Shown: positions 35,846 through 44,807, numbered from the stretch's first letter. The stretch is 64,000 nt of DNA from JBHIKY01 sp042139015 (GCF_042139015.1 NZ_JBHIKY010000001.1:62001-126000); one strand, 5' to 3'. Numbers and translations are program-made. The notes: generated by a model from the letters alone, not told the origin.

Positions 35846-35918
35846 CTAGTACCCTCTCCCTTCATTGAACCCCATTCCCTCTTTCCAGACACTTCACCCA
35901 TTCCATTTTCAAGAATAA

Positions 35919-35950
35919 CAAAGGGGCTGTAGCAAAAGCCCCCTTTTTAT
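35919..35950 (+). terminator. terminator-like hairpin next to a repeat element
   Basis: AAAGGGGCT and AGCCCCCTTTTT pair around a short loop and end in T5. No plus-strand gene lies directly upstream apart from the decayed thioredoxin-like gene, so it may belong to the repeat region. Confidence 0.5.
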
Positions 35951-35974
35951 AGAAAAAGTAGTATCCTAAATAGA

Positions 35975-36106
35975 AGATAGCAGGGGGACAAGTCCGAAGA
36001 CTCCGGTGGGAAGAGCAGCGGCTGAAGATCCGCCGGGCGTGGGTTTCGCCCGGTTAGCTGAAGCGCTGCCCTACGGAAAGCGAAGGACTTGTCCACTGCT
36101 TTTTTT
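35975..36106. repeat. Bacillaceae-type structured palindromic repeat
   Basis: About 130 bases framed by GGACAAGTCC (35987-35996) and GGACTTGTCC (36086-36095). Inside are GAAGACTCCGGTGGGAAGAGC, GCGGCTGAAGATCCGCCGG, a GGGCG/CGCCC hairpin, AGCGCTGCCC and ACGGAAAGCGAAG. I recall very similar GC-rich elements (GACTCC...GGGAAAAGC...GGAAAGCG) scattered in Bacillus genomes. It is non-coding and highly folded. Confidence 0.7.
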
Positions 36107-36113
36107 ACCATGC

Positions 36114-36152
36114 AAAAGGGCGAGTATCATTTATGATACAGCCCCCTTTAAC
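36114..36152 (-). terminator. terminator of the NamA-like gene
   Basis: On the minus strand AAAGGGGGCTG and CGCCCTTTT, with an inner TATCA/TGATA stem, form a hairpin followed by a short U tract, just downstream of the stop codon at 36159. Confidence 0.6.
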
Positions 36153-36158
36153 GTAAAC

Positions 36159-37238
36159 TTACTGCCAGCCCCGTTCGTATTGCGGGGGCACAGCGAGAGA
36201 ATCTGTCTGGTGTACTTCCTGAGCAGCGCGCAGCGGCCAGTACGGATCCCGGAGCATTTCCCTGGCGAGCAGTACAATGTCCGCCCTGCCATTTCGAATT
36301 AACTCATCGGCCTGCATACCCTGGGTAATCATTCCAACAGCTGCTGTGTAAATGTCTGCCTCCGCACGGATCTTCTCTGCAAAAGGCACTTGGTAACCTG
36401 CTCCTGCGGGAATGACGGCGTCAGGAGTATTTCCTCCCGAGCTGCAGTCAATAATATCGACCCCTTCATTTTTCAAACGCTTCGCGAGCTCGACCGAATC
36501 TTCGACTGTCCACCCGCCTTCGATCCAGTCCGAACTCGAAATACGGACGGAAAATGGCAGGTTTTCCGGCCATTCCCTGCGCATAATCCGGACCGTTTCT
36601 AAAACAAAACGGATGCGATTCTCAAAACTGCCCCCGTATTCATCCGTACGGTCATTAGAAAGAGGGGAATAAAAGCTGTGGGCTAAATATCCGTGGGCCC
36701 CATGGAATTCCACCAGTTGAAATCCAGCTTCTCTTGCTCTGACCGTCGCCAGTCTGAATGATTCCTGAATGTTATGAATTTCTTCTTTGGATAGTTCTTC
36801 AGGCAGCTTGTAGCCTTCCGCAAAAGCAATCGGACTTGGTCCAATAACCTGCCACCCTCCTTGCTCGTCAGATACACCTGCTCCTTTTTCGTCCTTTTCC
36901 CAGGGCCGGTATGTAGATGCTTTTCGGCCGGCATGTGCGAGCTGGATGGCAGGAACAGCGCCATGTTCTTTCATAAAATCGGTTATGCGGCGGTAAGCCT
37001 CCGTATGTTTTTCATTGTAAATTCCAAGATCCTCCGGAGATATGCGACCTCTCGGCTCCACTGCAGCTGCTTCTACAAATACCAGACCGGCTCCGCCAAC
37101 GGCTCGAGATCCCAAATGAACAAAATGCCAGTCATTCGGCGTCCCGTCTTTTGCACTGTATTGGCACATCGGTGATACTCCAATTCTGTTTCGAAGCGTT
37201 ACATCATTTAATTGTAAGGGAGAAAATAAATGCGGCAT
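36159..37238 (-). CDS. namA: NADPH dehydrogenase, old yellow enzyme family (NamA/YqjM-like)
   Basis: The 359-residue FMN enzyme starts MPHLFSPLQLNDVTLRNRIGVSPMCQYSAKDG, which includes the Cys typical of YqjM-type OYEs. It also has IQLAHAGRKAS, the HGAHGYLAHSFYSPLSNDRTDEYGG active-site stretch with His-x-x-His, FSVRISSSDW and the FMN phosphate site ADIVLLAREMLRDPYW. These enzymes reduce activated C=C bonds and nitro compounds with NADPH, often in electrophile stress. A decayed carboxymuconolactone decarboxylase-like gene lies upstream. Confidence 0.93.
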   Translation of the reverse strand: MPHLFSPLQLNDVTLRNRIGVSPMCQYSAKDGTPNDWHFVHLGSRAVGGAGLVFVEAAAVEPRGRISPEDLGIYNEKHTEAYRRITDFMKEHGAVPAIQLAHAGRKASTYRPWEKDEKGAGVSDEQGGWQVIGPSPIAFAEGYKLPEELSKEEIHNIQESFRLATVRAREAGFQLVEFHGAHGYLAHSFYSPLSNDRTDEYGGSFENRIRFVLETVRIMRREWPENLPFSVRISSSDWIEGGWTVEDSVELAKRLKNEGVDIIDCSSGGNTPDAVIPAGAGYQVPFAEKIRAEADIYTAAVGMITQGMQADELIRNGRADIVLLAREMLRDPYWPLRAAQEVHQTDSLAVPPQYERGWQ

Positions 37239-37309
37239 GTGCTGTTCCTCCTGTTATTTTTCTCAATTATCATCGTAGTGACAGAGCTATGGATATATTA
37301 TTTCAAAAC

Positions 37310-37630
37310 ATGTTTCGATTTACAAAATATCTGCTTTCTGTTCAACAGATAAGCATTACCCAAAACCGCCAGCCTTACATGGAGAGCCGCCCGGAAATGA
37401 TAGCTCATCCCTCTGCCGGTATCTCCCTGAGTGATCAGTGTAGACAACGGTCACGAGCGCCCGTTGCTGCAGGTCAAGGCCTGGTCGACATAAACATTGC
37501 CGTAACCAAATTCCAGAGCAAGCTTCGCGAGCCGCGGCGAAAATTTCTCTAGCTCTTCCATTGCGAACAGTCCGCGCTCGCCCTCCATTTCCTCTATCTG
37601 CTTCCAGCCTGCTGCTTGTTTTTCAGTCAT
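37310..37630 (-). pseudogene. carboxymuconolactone decarboxylase-like gene with two frameshifts
   Basis: A good start (GGAGG before the ATG at 37630) opens MTEKQAAGWKQIEEM..., then LAKLALEFGYGNVY. A shift of frame continues with GLDLQQRALVTVV, and a further shift gives TLITQGDTGRGMSYHFRAAL. Joined, these follow the CMD pattern (F-G-x-V-Y, R-x-L-V-T, H-x-x-A-L). At least two frame changes near 37475 and 37445 make it a pseudogene, unless the assembly is wrong here. Confidence 0.7.
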
Positions 37631-37657
37631 AACCAGCCTCCATACCTCCATAATAAT

Positions 37658-39313
37658 TTATCCTCGCTGCATAGTCGGTGGAATTTCATCCTTCTGCACT
37701 ATAATTTCAATAACCGAAGGGCCATTTTTGTTGGCAAGTGCCGAGGCGGCTGCCTGCGCTATTTCATCCATATTGGTGCATCTGTAACTGTCCGCTCCGA
37801 GTGAACCAGCAAAACGAGCCGCATCTAATTCCGTTTCATACCTTGTCCCAACGGACCTGCCGAGATTATAAAGCATACCTTTATCGACCATATCGAGCAT
37901 TCCATTATTTAGTACGATAAATATAACGTTGGCTTGTTCGTTGACGGCAGTAGAGATCTCCGGACCGTGCATAAACATACAGCCATCGCCGGTCAAGCAT
38001 ACGACCGTCTTTTCCGGCTTTGAAAGCTTGGCTCCTATAGCAAACCCAATAGCATGCCCCATCGCTCCAAATACATCATCAAAGAAAAATGTCCCCGGTT
38101 CGATTACATCAAAATGCTTAATGCCATAAAAAGTATGACTGCCATCATCGCCGTATACTAACGTTTCTTGAGGCAGCATAGAGCGTAATGATTCCATGAC
38201 ATGAGCAGCGGAGAGCCGTTGGACTGCCGGACTTAGTTCTCTCACAGCACGTCTCGTTTCCTGCTCTGCCTGCCAATAAGAAGAGAGATCTACTGTTATT
38301 TCGCGGTGCTCCGCACGTTCATCAGCTATGATTTTTTGTAGATTTATTTTTGCGTCCCCCTGAACGAAGAGGGTTTCAATTGGGAGGGATTTACCTACAA
38401 ATTCAGGATTATAATCAAATTGAATAATTTTTTCCGGAAAGAATGGCTCTTGTAAACCAGTGGTGGACATATCGCTGAGTTTAGAGCCGATTACGAGCAT
38501 GACATCTGTTCCATCCTTCAAATAACCTGCTGCTGCCTCTGTGCCTCCAAGACCGAAGCTTCCAAGAGAAAGAGGATGATTGGTAGGAAAGACCCCTTTG
38601 CCTCCAGGTGTTGTAATTACCGGGATGCTCCACAACTCTGCTAGTTTTTGTACTTCTTCGTACGCCCCGGAAATATGTGCTCCTTTCCCCAGCAGCATTA
38701 CAGGACGCACTGCTTGATTCAGCATCGTCACGGCAGGAACAATATTCCCGGAAATCACTTTATCCTCCAGCTCATGCAGCGGCAGTTCAAAGGGCTCAAT
38801 CTCCTGCAGAAGAACATCCAATGGAATCGATAAATGGACCGGTCCCTTCGCACCTGTTAATGCTTTCTGGAAAGCGTGCTCTAAGTAGTTTTTTAAAGTG
38901 CGTCCGTCTTCTACCTTGGCACTGAAATTAGTGACCGGCTTAAACAGTTCTGTCAGATCCGTACCGAACATGCTTGAGTCCTGTCCCAATGCTTTACCAG
39001 CCATCGTCAGCGGCGGGTGGCCGGTAATAAACAATACCGGCGCATGATAAGCCTTAGCCTGTGCCGCCGCCGTGATCAGATTGGTTCCCCCCGGCCCCGA
39101 TGTTCCCAACGCGACCCCAATCGTTTCATTTTGAAGAGCATAGCCGGTCGCTATGTACCCTGCCCCACACTCGTGGCGGGCCAGTGAAAATTTTATCCCT
39201 TGTGATTCCATTTCTAATATAAGTGGGACTATTGGTTTACCAGGAATGCCAAAGACGTACTCGCATCCTTTTTTCTTTAGTTGTTCCACTAAAATTGATG
39301 AAACTTTTGGCAT
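37658..39313 (-). CDS. thiamine-pyrophosphate-dependent enzyme, acetolactate synthase-like
   Basis: The 551-residue protein has the three-domain layout of the AHAS/pyruvate-oxidase family. The N-terminal domain has YVFGIPGKP, the catalytic Glu in RHECGAGYIATGYA and GTSGPGGTNLI. A central domain (about 190-320) has PVMLLGKGAH. The C-terminal domain holds the TPP motif GDGCMFMHGPEISTAVNEQANVIFIVLNN. It lacks a neighbouring small subunit or ilv genes, so it is more likely a catabolic or decarboxylating member than biosynthetic IlvB. It has no riboswitch of its own. Confidence 0.85.
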   Translation of the reverse strand: MPKVSSILVEQLKKKGCEYVFGIPGKPIVPLILEMESQGIKFSLARHECGAGYIATGYALQNETIGVALGTSGPGGTNLITAAAQAKAYHAPVLFITGHPPLTMAGKALGQDSSMFGTDLTELFKPVTNFSAKVEDGRTLKNYLEHAFQKALTGAKGPVHLSIPLDVLLQEIEPFELPLHELEDKVISGNIVPAVTMLNQAVRPVMLLGKGAHISGAYEEVQKLAELWSIPVITTPGGKGVFPTNHPLSLGSFGLGGTEAAAGYLKDGTDVMLVIGSKLSDMSTTGLQEPFFPEKIIQFDYNPEFVGKSLPIETLFVQGDAKINLQKIIADERAEHREITVDLSSYWQAEQETRRAVRELSPAVQRLSAAHVMESLRSMLPQETLVYGDDGSHTFYGIKHFDVIEPGTFFFDDVFGAMGHAIGFAIGAKLSKPEKTVVCLTGDGCMFMHGPEISTAVNEQANVIFIVLNNGMLDMVDKGMLYNLGRSVGTRYETELDAARFAGSLGADSYRCTNMDEIAQAAASALANKNGPSVIEIIVQKDEIPPTMQRG

Positions 39314-39463
39314 GATATTTTTCCACCACCCCTATAATTTTACCAGATAAAAAAGACTTAAAACCCTGACTATTTTTATATCGGAGGTCCTGCTAAGGGT
39401 TTCAATCTTATTTATGTTTAATTTAGGAAAAAAGAAATAAATACCTGGTTAATAAGATGTCAT

Positions 39464-39499
39464 TATAAAAAAGAGACAGGAGGACGCCCCCTGCCTCTG
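39464..39499 (-). terminator. terminator of the PadR-DUF1129-like operon
   Basis: On the minus strand AGAGGCAGG and CCTGTCTCT pair around a short loop and are followed by UUUUUUA, about 25-60 bases after the stop codon at 39523. Confidence 0.75.
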
Positions 39500-39522
39500 C
39501 TTACTTTATATTGTTGCAAATC

Positions 39523-40188
39523 TCAGCTGTCGTTCACTTTCTTCAGTACATAATAAAAACTCATGCTGATAAATCCCGTCAAGACGATCACCCATCCGCC
39601 GTTTTCAATAACAGGCGGATATTCAGGAGTGAATAATTCAACGGCTATAAAGATACCGAACACTGCCATACCAATCGCAGCTGCCACAGCCGACTCCTTC
39701 CCTTTGTTTACCTCGATAAAACTGCTGTAAGCAATATAGGCAAACACCACTTTCACAAGAATTGTGAGCAGTACAAAGCCTGTTAATGTCGTAATCGCAA
39801 GCTTTCCTAGGTATGCAGGTGCAGACGGCTGTATGATCAAACTGCTAATTCCGGTAAAAAGCGTTATGATACCAAGAAAAAAGAAAGCATTCTGTACGAT
39901 AAACAGGACGCTGTTTTTCCGTTCTTCCTTAGGAAGCTGTTCGATCAATTGATCTGCATATTCTTTCGGCCTGGTTCCAAAGACTTCCTCTGCCGACCGG
40001 TTTTCTCGCTGTGCTATCAGCAGATGGTCGAGTATTTCCATCAAAATTTCTTCTGTTTTCTGCTCCGACAAGGATAAATGAGAACGAAGATACAGGAGCA
40101 TTCCCGAATAATATTTTTCATTTTGCTCATGCAATTGCTTTCTCTTGTGATTATTTTCATTAATTAATTGCTTTGCCGTCACCATCAC
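39523..40188 (-). CDS. DUF1129-like membrane protein
   Basis: The 221-residue protein has an N-terminal helical domain (about 1-90, LSEQKTEEILMEILDHLLIAQ) and four to five membrane segments (about 95-215). This layout matches DUF1129/DUF1700-type proteins that travel with PadR regulators in Firmicutes. Its start overlaps the PadR stop codon by 4 bp. Function unknown, probably envelope-related. Confidence 0.72.
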   Translation of the reverse strand: MMVTAKQLINENNHKRKQLHEQNEKYYSGMLLYLRSHLSLSEQKTEEILMEILDHLLIAQRENRSAEEVFGTRPKEYADQLIEQLPKEERKNSVLFIVQNAFFFLGIITLFTGISSLIIQPSAPAYLGKLAITTLTGFVLLTILVKVVFAYIAYSSFIEVNKGKESAVAAAIGMAVFGIFIAVELFTPEYPPVIENGGWVIVLTGFISMSFYYVLKKVNDS

Positions 40189-40517
40189 GGTCTCCCCTCT
40201 CTTTCCATTAATTTATTTACTGCCGGCTGGACCTGCTCCCATTCCCTGCGAAACATTTCGAGTGCATCGGCGCCGTCCTGTGTTAAATAATAATATTTTC
40301 GGCTTGGAGCGTTGTGGGCCGGTTTCATCTCCCCGTAAATATAATCTTTTTTCTGCAGTCTCAGCAGCACCGGGTATACTGTTCCTTCACTGACGTCAGG
40401 AAGTCCTAAACTCTGCAGCTTTTTCGACAATTCATACCCATATACCGGCTCTTTTTCAATAGCGGACAAAACACATCCTTCAAGGATTCCCTTCAGCAAT
40501 TGACTGCGGATGGACAT
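40185..40517 (-). CDS. PadR-family transcriptional regulator
   Basis: A 110-residue winged-helix regulator: LLKGILEGCVLSAIEKEPVYGYELSKKL, then VSEGTVYPVLLRLQKKDYI for the recognition helix and wing, and a C-terminal dimerisation helix. Two tandem ATG codons follow GGGAGGG; the second has better spacing. It is the first gene of a two-gene operon and probably represses itself through the twin dyads at 40529-40586. Confidence 0.9.
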   Translation of the reverse strand: MSIRSQLLKGILEGCVLSAIEKEPVYGYELSKKLQSLGLPDVSEGTVYPVLLRLQKKDYIYGEMKPAHNAPSRKYYYLTQDGADALEMFRREWEQVQPAVNKLMEREGRP

Positions 40518-40528
40518 CATTACCCTCC

Positions 40529-40586
40529 CTACTTTGCAATACAAGGTAGATATCTGAATGAATACCTACCTTGCATAACAAAGTAG
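40529..40586 (-). promoter_or_regulatory. twin dyad operators of the PadR operon
   Basis: Two 21-bp dyads of the form CTAC(T/C)TTG-N7-CAA(A/G)GTAG lie at 40529-40549 and 40566-40586. The two are near copies of one another, with centres 37 bp apart. The first abuts the PadR ribosome binding site, so the pair probably brackets the promoter. Confidence 0.7.
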
Positions 40587-40715
40587 GTATTTAAAATTTT
40601 ATGGCACTACGATTTTTTTGTCAATGGACAGAGTGAAGTTTAAATAGCTGCCGCGGGAGCTATAAATGTAAAAAAGAGAAAAAGGTGTATCGCAGCAGTG
40701 CATAATAAGCAAGTG

Positions 40716-41930
40716 TTAAAAGAAATTTTGAAATTGGGTAATCAGGGTTCTAATTCCGAGTACGGCTGTCGCCAGCGCAACCAGCGCACCGAATACGGTC
40801 ATCCAGATCGGATGGCGGTAGTCCTTGACAATTTTACTGCTGTGCGCAGCCAGTAAGATAGAACCGAGAGTCAATGGCAATATCAGTCCATTGAAGGCTC
40901 CTGCAAAAATTAACAGGAATACAGGTTCTCCTACAAAAATAAACACGCCTGTGGAAAATAAAATAAATGCAATGGTCCAATATCGTTTGTTCTTTTCTAT
41001 ACTTGGATGAAAAGAAGTTAAAAAGGAGACGGACGTGTACGCAGCCCCAACAACAGATGTAATCCCTGCCGCCCAAAGCACAAGTCCAAACAAACGCAGC
41101 CCGACGTCTCCGGCAGCTGTTAAAAAGACCGTAGCGGTCGGATTATCAGGATCTAAGGAAACTCCTGCTGAAACGACACCCAGTACTGCAAGAAACAGCA
41201 GGACACGCATGATGGATGCGACTACAATTCCGGTAATGGACGTATTTGTGACATAACGGATATTTTCTTTACCGGATATACCCGCATCAAGCAGACGATG
41301 GCCCCCGGCAAAGGTAATATACCCTCCGACGGTCCCCCCTACTATAGTGATAATTGTAAGGATATCTATTTCTACTGGAGCAACAGACCGAAGGGCAGCT
41401 TCTCCCACCGGCGGAGAGCTGACAAACATGACGTAGGCGGTCAAAGCAATCATTAACGCCCCGAGCGCGCGTACAATCAGGTCCATGGCAGCGCCAGCCT
41501 CTTTATAAATAAATACAAGAATACATATAAAAGCAGTCACCACTGCTCCCGTTGTGGTGGAGACACCCGTCAATGCATTAAAACCAAGCCCTCCACCTGC
41601 GACATTCCCTATGTTAAATGCCAGACCACCAAGTACGATAAAAAACGCGACGAGATATCCGAGACCCGGAAGCACTTCATTTGCAATATCCTGCCCCTTC
41701 ATTCTTGCCACCGCAATAATGCGCCAAATGTTCATCTGCGCCCCAATATCAAGAATGATCGATGCCAATATTACAAATGCAAAGCTTGCGAGCAGATCTT
41801 CGGTAAACACGGCTGTTTGGGTTAAAAAACCAGGTCCAATAGCAGAGGTCGCCATCAAAAATGCTGCACCTGCCATAACGCTGAGACGTTTTCTGCGGTT
41901 TTCTTTCTCATCAAACTGATTCGTCATCAA
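40716..41930 (-). CDS. NRAMP-like transporter (YcsG-type)
   Basis: The 404-residue protein has eleven or so membrane segments and the overall NRAMP plan. The first-helix motif that is DPGN in Mn/Fe transporters reads GPGF (SAIGPGFLTQTAVF), so the usual metal-binding Asp and Asn are missing. Such divergent members, for example YcsG of B. subtilis, are thought to carry other substrates. The C-terminal half has GITSVVGAAYTSVSFL and IFAGAFNGLILPL. It is monocistronic. Confidence 0.8.
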   Translation of the reverse strand: MMTNQFDEKENRRKRLSVMAGAAFLMATSAIGPGFLTQTAVFTEDLLASFAFVILASIILDIGAQMNIWRIIAVARMKGQDIANEVLPGLGYLVAFFIVLGGLAFNIGNVAGGGLGFNALTGVSTTTGAVVTAFICILVFIYKEAGAAMDLIVRALGALMIALTAYVMFVSSPPVGEAALRSVAPVEIDILTIITIVGGTVGGYITFAGGHRLLDAGISGKENIRYVTNTSITGIVVASIMRVLLFLAVLGVVSAGVSLDPDNPTATVFLTAAGDVGLRLFGLVLWAAGITSVVGAAYTSVSFLTSFHPSIEKNKRYWTIAFILFSTGVFIFVGEPVFLLIFAGAFNGLILPLTLGSILLAAHSSKIVKDYRHPIWMTVFGALVALATAVLGIRTLITQFQNFF

Positions 41931-42057
41931 ATCACCTGCTTGTCCTAGAGTAAATATAATTGTTGTTTCATGTCATTGCCCGCTGTTTACATCATACCAG
42001 TTACATCAATCAATTCAGCCCTGCCTAAGTAGGATTTCCATTTTTGAAGTTAAAAAG

Positions 42058-42100
42058 AAAAAAGACACGAGCATAGAAAATACTCTGCTCCTGTCTTAAA
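42058..42100 (-). terminator. terminator of the M23 peptidase gene
   Basis: AAGACACGAGCA and TGCTCCTGTCTT form a stem with one mismatched position around a loop of about 12 nt, with A/T tails, directly after the stop codon at 42110. Confidence 0.7.
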
Positions 42101-42109
42101 AATCTGCAC

Positions 42110-43009
42110 TCAGCGCACTACATTATTTCGAACGAGAAAATTATCGTTAAAATGAATCGGCACCCCTTTCCCATTTTTTTCTGCATGAATGTGCAGATGA
42201 GGCTCACTCGTATTTCCTGAGTTTCCGACAAGTCCGATTCTCTGGCCCGTTTCGACTGTGTCTCCTTCTTCGACGCCTGCGCTGCCCTCCTGCATATGAG
42301 CGATATAAACCAGTGCATCTATCCCTTCGCATGAAAGAGCGACGTAATTTCCTTCTACATTTTCCCCATCAGCTTCGGGAGGCACAAAATCAGGCAGATC
42401 ATTCCTGCTTTCGACGACTTCCCCATCACATGGACTCGTTAATTCATCACCATAAATCGCATATTTCTCAAGTGTTTTTGGATAAAGTCCACTTGCGCGG
42501 AGTCCTGCCTGATTCAGCTTCACTATATCGAGTGCATACTGCTGAGGCTCGTATGCATGGTGGTAGTTCATCTGGGTATGAGCACCGCCATGAGCAACAT
42601 AATAAGTGCCATTCTCCAACGGGTAAACCAGTTCAATCGGTTCATCATCAGGAAAATAGCTGCTCACCGCAAATACATTGTACATCCCAAAAATAAGCAG
42701 AATAAAGACGTTTGGAAGAAGCGCCCATTTTTGCCCGCGGGTCGATGGTTTATGGAATGGAAGCCCCCGAGCCTTTTTCCAGGAAAAATAAATCGCGAGC
42801 ACAAGCAATAACGGCCAAAGATATCTCACATAATAACCTATCCAATCCCAGCGTCCTGTGAAAAATATCCAGGCGATAAGCATGACATCGGCCAGCACCT
42901 GAAGCAGCCAGAAAAAACGACTGTGAAAAGATCCTCTCCATAACGAATAAATAAATATAGCCGGTAACACAATTTGAAAAACAAGTATTTGAAGCATCGC
43001 AAAGGTCAT
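42110..43009 (-). CDS. membrane-anchored M23 family metallopeptidase-like protein
   Basis: The 299-residue protein has four membrane segments in the N-terminal 125 residues and a C-terminal LytM/M23 domain (about 140-295). Metal and catalytic residues are visible in ALDIVKL (the HxxxD-type Asp), GNYVALSC, VYIAHMQEGS and EPHLHIHAEK. M23 enzymes cut peptidoglycan cross-bridges, but the first zinc His is not obvious, so activity is uncertain. No wall-turnover genes are adjacent. Confidence 0.8.
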   Translation of the reverse strand: MTFAMLQILVFQIVLPAIFIYSLWRGSFHSRFFWLLQVLADVMLIAWIFFTGRWDWIGYYVRYLWPLLLVLAIYFSWKKARGLPFHKPSTRGQKWALLPNVFILLIFGMYNVFAVSSYFPDDEPIELVYPLENGTYYVAHGGAHTQMNYHHAYEPQQYALDIVKLNQAGLRASGLYPKTLEKYAIYGDELTSPCDGEVVESRNDLPDFVPPEADGENVEGNYVALSCEGIDALVYIAHMQEGSAGVEEGDTVETGQRIGLVGNSGNTSEPHLHIHAEKNGKGVPIHFNDNFLVRNNVVR

Positions 43010-43486
43010 AGCTTACTCCTCTCTATTATGTTTTATATATATGTATTTTTTAGGTTTCACGAAAAGAATACCATGAATTTCTCAAAAGCAGGGCCAGGCT
43101 TAGGAGATAACTGAAAAATAGGCCGATAATCTTCACTGCTCTAACTAATGGAAATGTATTATGGAATTATTAGGCTTGCTGCCTTATGCTGCGTATGGAG
43201 AGATTGCGGAAATTAGCGTTTCTGTTTCTTGGATCTTTAGAATTGGATGAAAGCCTGCAAGAAATTGGCTGGGGAAATGGATGCGGACAAGAGATACGTT
43301 ATTTTATTAAATGTCGATCCCCAACCGAGCAGACGACCGCCAGGCAGGCAACCCGCGGTAGCAGGACTCGTAAAAATGGTCATTCTTAAAAAATTTTCAA
43401 ATATCTTTACTGAGACCGCTTTCTTCATTATAATTATCATTTATGTAAGTGTTGTCGAATCAGCGTTCTATTAGGAGGGGCCTTTT
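43010..43486. other. 477-bp stretch without a supported gene
   Basis: Short frames exist on the plus strand (43160-43249 and 43247-43474), overlapping as ATGA, but neither has a good ribosome binding site or any recognisable family pattern. The middle is less AT-rich than its flanks, so this may be old coding sequence in decay. Confidence 0.4.
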
Positions 43487-43909
43487 TTGAAAATAACAGC
43501 CATTGTTAGTATTATTCTCTTTATCGCCTGTGCGGGGCTAGTATTATTGTTTGGAAATCTGATAACCAATGAGGACTTTCAAAGCTATCTTACCGAAGAG
43601 GTTGAGCAGCAGGTTGAGGGCGGCGGTGACGTCTCAGCTGAAACACTTTCAGGTTTTTTTGAGCAGGCCTCTTCTGTCAATTACAGCATTTACAGCATAA
43701 TATTAATTCTAATTGCAGCTGCGGGTTTCGCGGCACTTAAAATAAGAAAGACAAGCCCGCTGCTCTCCGGTGTATTCTTTTTAGCCGGTGCAGGGACAGC
43801 TGTTCTGCTGTTTTGGTGGTTGCTGTTCCCTCTTCTGCCTGCTCTTCTCTATGTCATCGTCGGTATCGCTGTTTTAATAAATAAACCATCACCAAGGCAG
43901 ACCTGGTAA
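43487..43909 (+). CDS. small membrane protein, DUF4064-like
   Basis: A 140-residue protein with an N-terminal membrane segment, an external acidic loop (about 28-65, EEVEQQVEGGGDVSAETL) and three more membrane segments. The layout resembles DUF4064 proteins of bacilli, function unknown. It starts with TTG behind TTAGGAGGGG. It converges on an SDR gene. Confidence 0.6.
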   Translation: MKITAIVSIILFIACAGLVLLFGNLITNEDFQSYLTEEVEQQVEGGGDVSAETLSGFFEQASSVNYSIYSIILILIAAAGFAALKIRKTSPLLSGVFFLAGAGTAVLLFWWLLFPLLPALLYVIVGIAVLINKPSPRQTW

Positions 43910-43930
43910 TGGTTTTCTCTCCAGTCTCTT

Positions 43931-44725
43931 TCAAAAAACGCTCCTTACCAGTCCGCCGTCTACTCTTAAAGCAGAACCATTCGCGGCGGAGGACAGCGGA
44001 CTGCTCATAAAGGTAACAAAATGAGCGACTTCATCTGGACGAATCAGTCTTTGAATGATGGACGTCGGTCGGTTTTCCTCCATGAAACGCTTTTCTGCCT
44101 CTTCAAGGGAGAGGTTCTCGTCAGGGTAAAGGTGCTGCAGCATCGTTTCGATTCCTTCCGTCAGCGTAGAGCCCGGGAGTACAGTATTAACGGTTACATT
44201 CGTTCCTTTTGTCAATTCCGCTAAACTGCGCGACAACGAGAGCTGCATTGTTTTCGTCGCACTGTAGTGTGCCATTTCCTGTGACGGCATAATCGATGCT
44301 TCACTGCCTATGAAAATGACTCTTCCTTCATTTTTTTCCATCATGTTTTTCATGTATTGTCTGGTGAGACGGACACTGCTCATAATATTGACTTCAAACA
44401 TGTTGTACCAATCGTCATCCGGGATCTCGAAATAATCTCCCGGCTCAAATATCCCAAGATTATTAATTAAGATGTCTACATCAGAGTATTCATCCATCAT
44501 TTTTTGGCAGCCTGCTTCAGTGCCAAGGTCTGCTTCAGCCATATGCAGCACCGCATTAGGAACCATATCCCGAATTTCGTTTATCGTTTGTCGAATACCT
44601 TCTTCCCTGCGCCCATTGATGATGACTTCCACACCTTCCGCCGCTAAGGATTTAGCGATTGCCTTTCCGATTCCTGCCGTCGATCCAGTCACCAGCGCTT
44701 TTTTCCCAGTTAAATACAGCTGCAT
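43931..44725 (-). CDS. SDR-family oxidoreductase
   Basis: The 264-residue Rossmann-fold enzyme has KKALVTGSTAGIGKAIA, ILINNLGIFEPG, the catalytic Ser in VIFIGSEAS, the YSATK pair and an ending GSALRVDGG. It resembles uncharacterised FabG-like oxidoreductases of bacilli. The ATG at 44725 follows GGAGGAG; the upstream in-frame ATG was discarded. Substrate unknown. Confidence 0.9.
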   Translation of the reverse strand: MQLYLTGKKALVTGSTAGIGKAIAKSLAAEGVEVIINGRREEGIRQTINEIRDMVPNAVLHMAEADLGTEAGCQKMMDEYSDVDILINNLGIFEPGDYFEIPDDDWYNMFEVNIMSSVRLTRQYMKNMMEKNEGRVIFIGSEASIMPSQEMAHYSATKTMQLSLSRSLAELTKGTNVTVNTVLPGSTLTEGIETMLQHLYPDENLSLEEAEKRFMEENRPTSIIQRLIRPDEVAHFVTFMSSPLSSAANGSALRVDGGLVRSVF

Positions 44726-44807
44726 CCAACTCCTCCATTCATAAGGCATTTATTATAGAATTTGTACCACTACAAATTTTTTCAAAACATTTATAGAAGC
44801 TGTAAAG

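Noticed and set aside
37658..39313. Biosynthetic acetolactate synthase IlvB
   Set aside because: No ilvH, ilvC or leu genes adjoin, and the gene is monocistronic; only the broad TPP-enzyme family is safe.
43160..43474. Two overlapping short plus-strand frames (30 and 75 codons)
   Set aside because: No convincing ribosome binding site, no family pattern, and unlikely composition; kept only as an unassigned stretch.
44755..44785. Terminator after the lanK gene
   Set aside because: AATTTGTA/TACAAATT is a good hairpin, but the T tract is on the plus strand, where no gene precedes it; the minus side lacks a U run.
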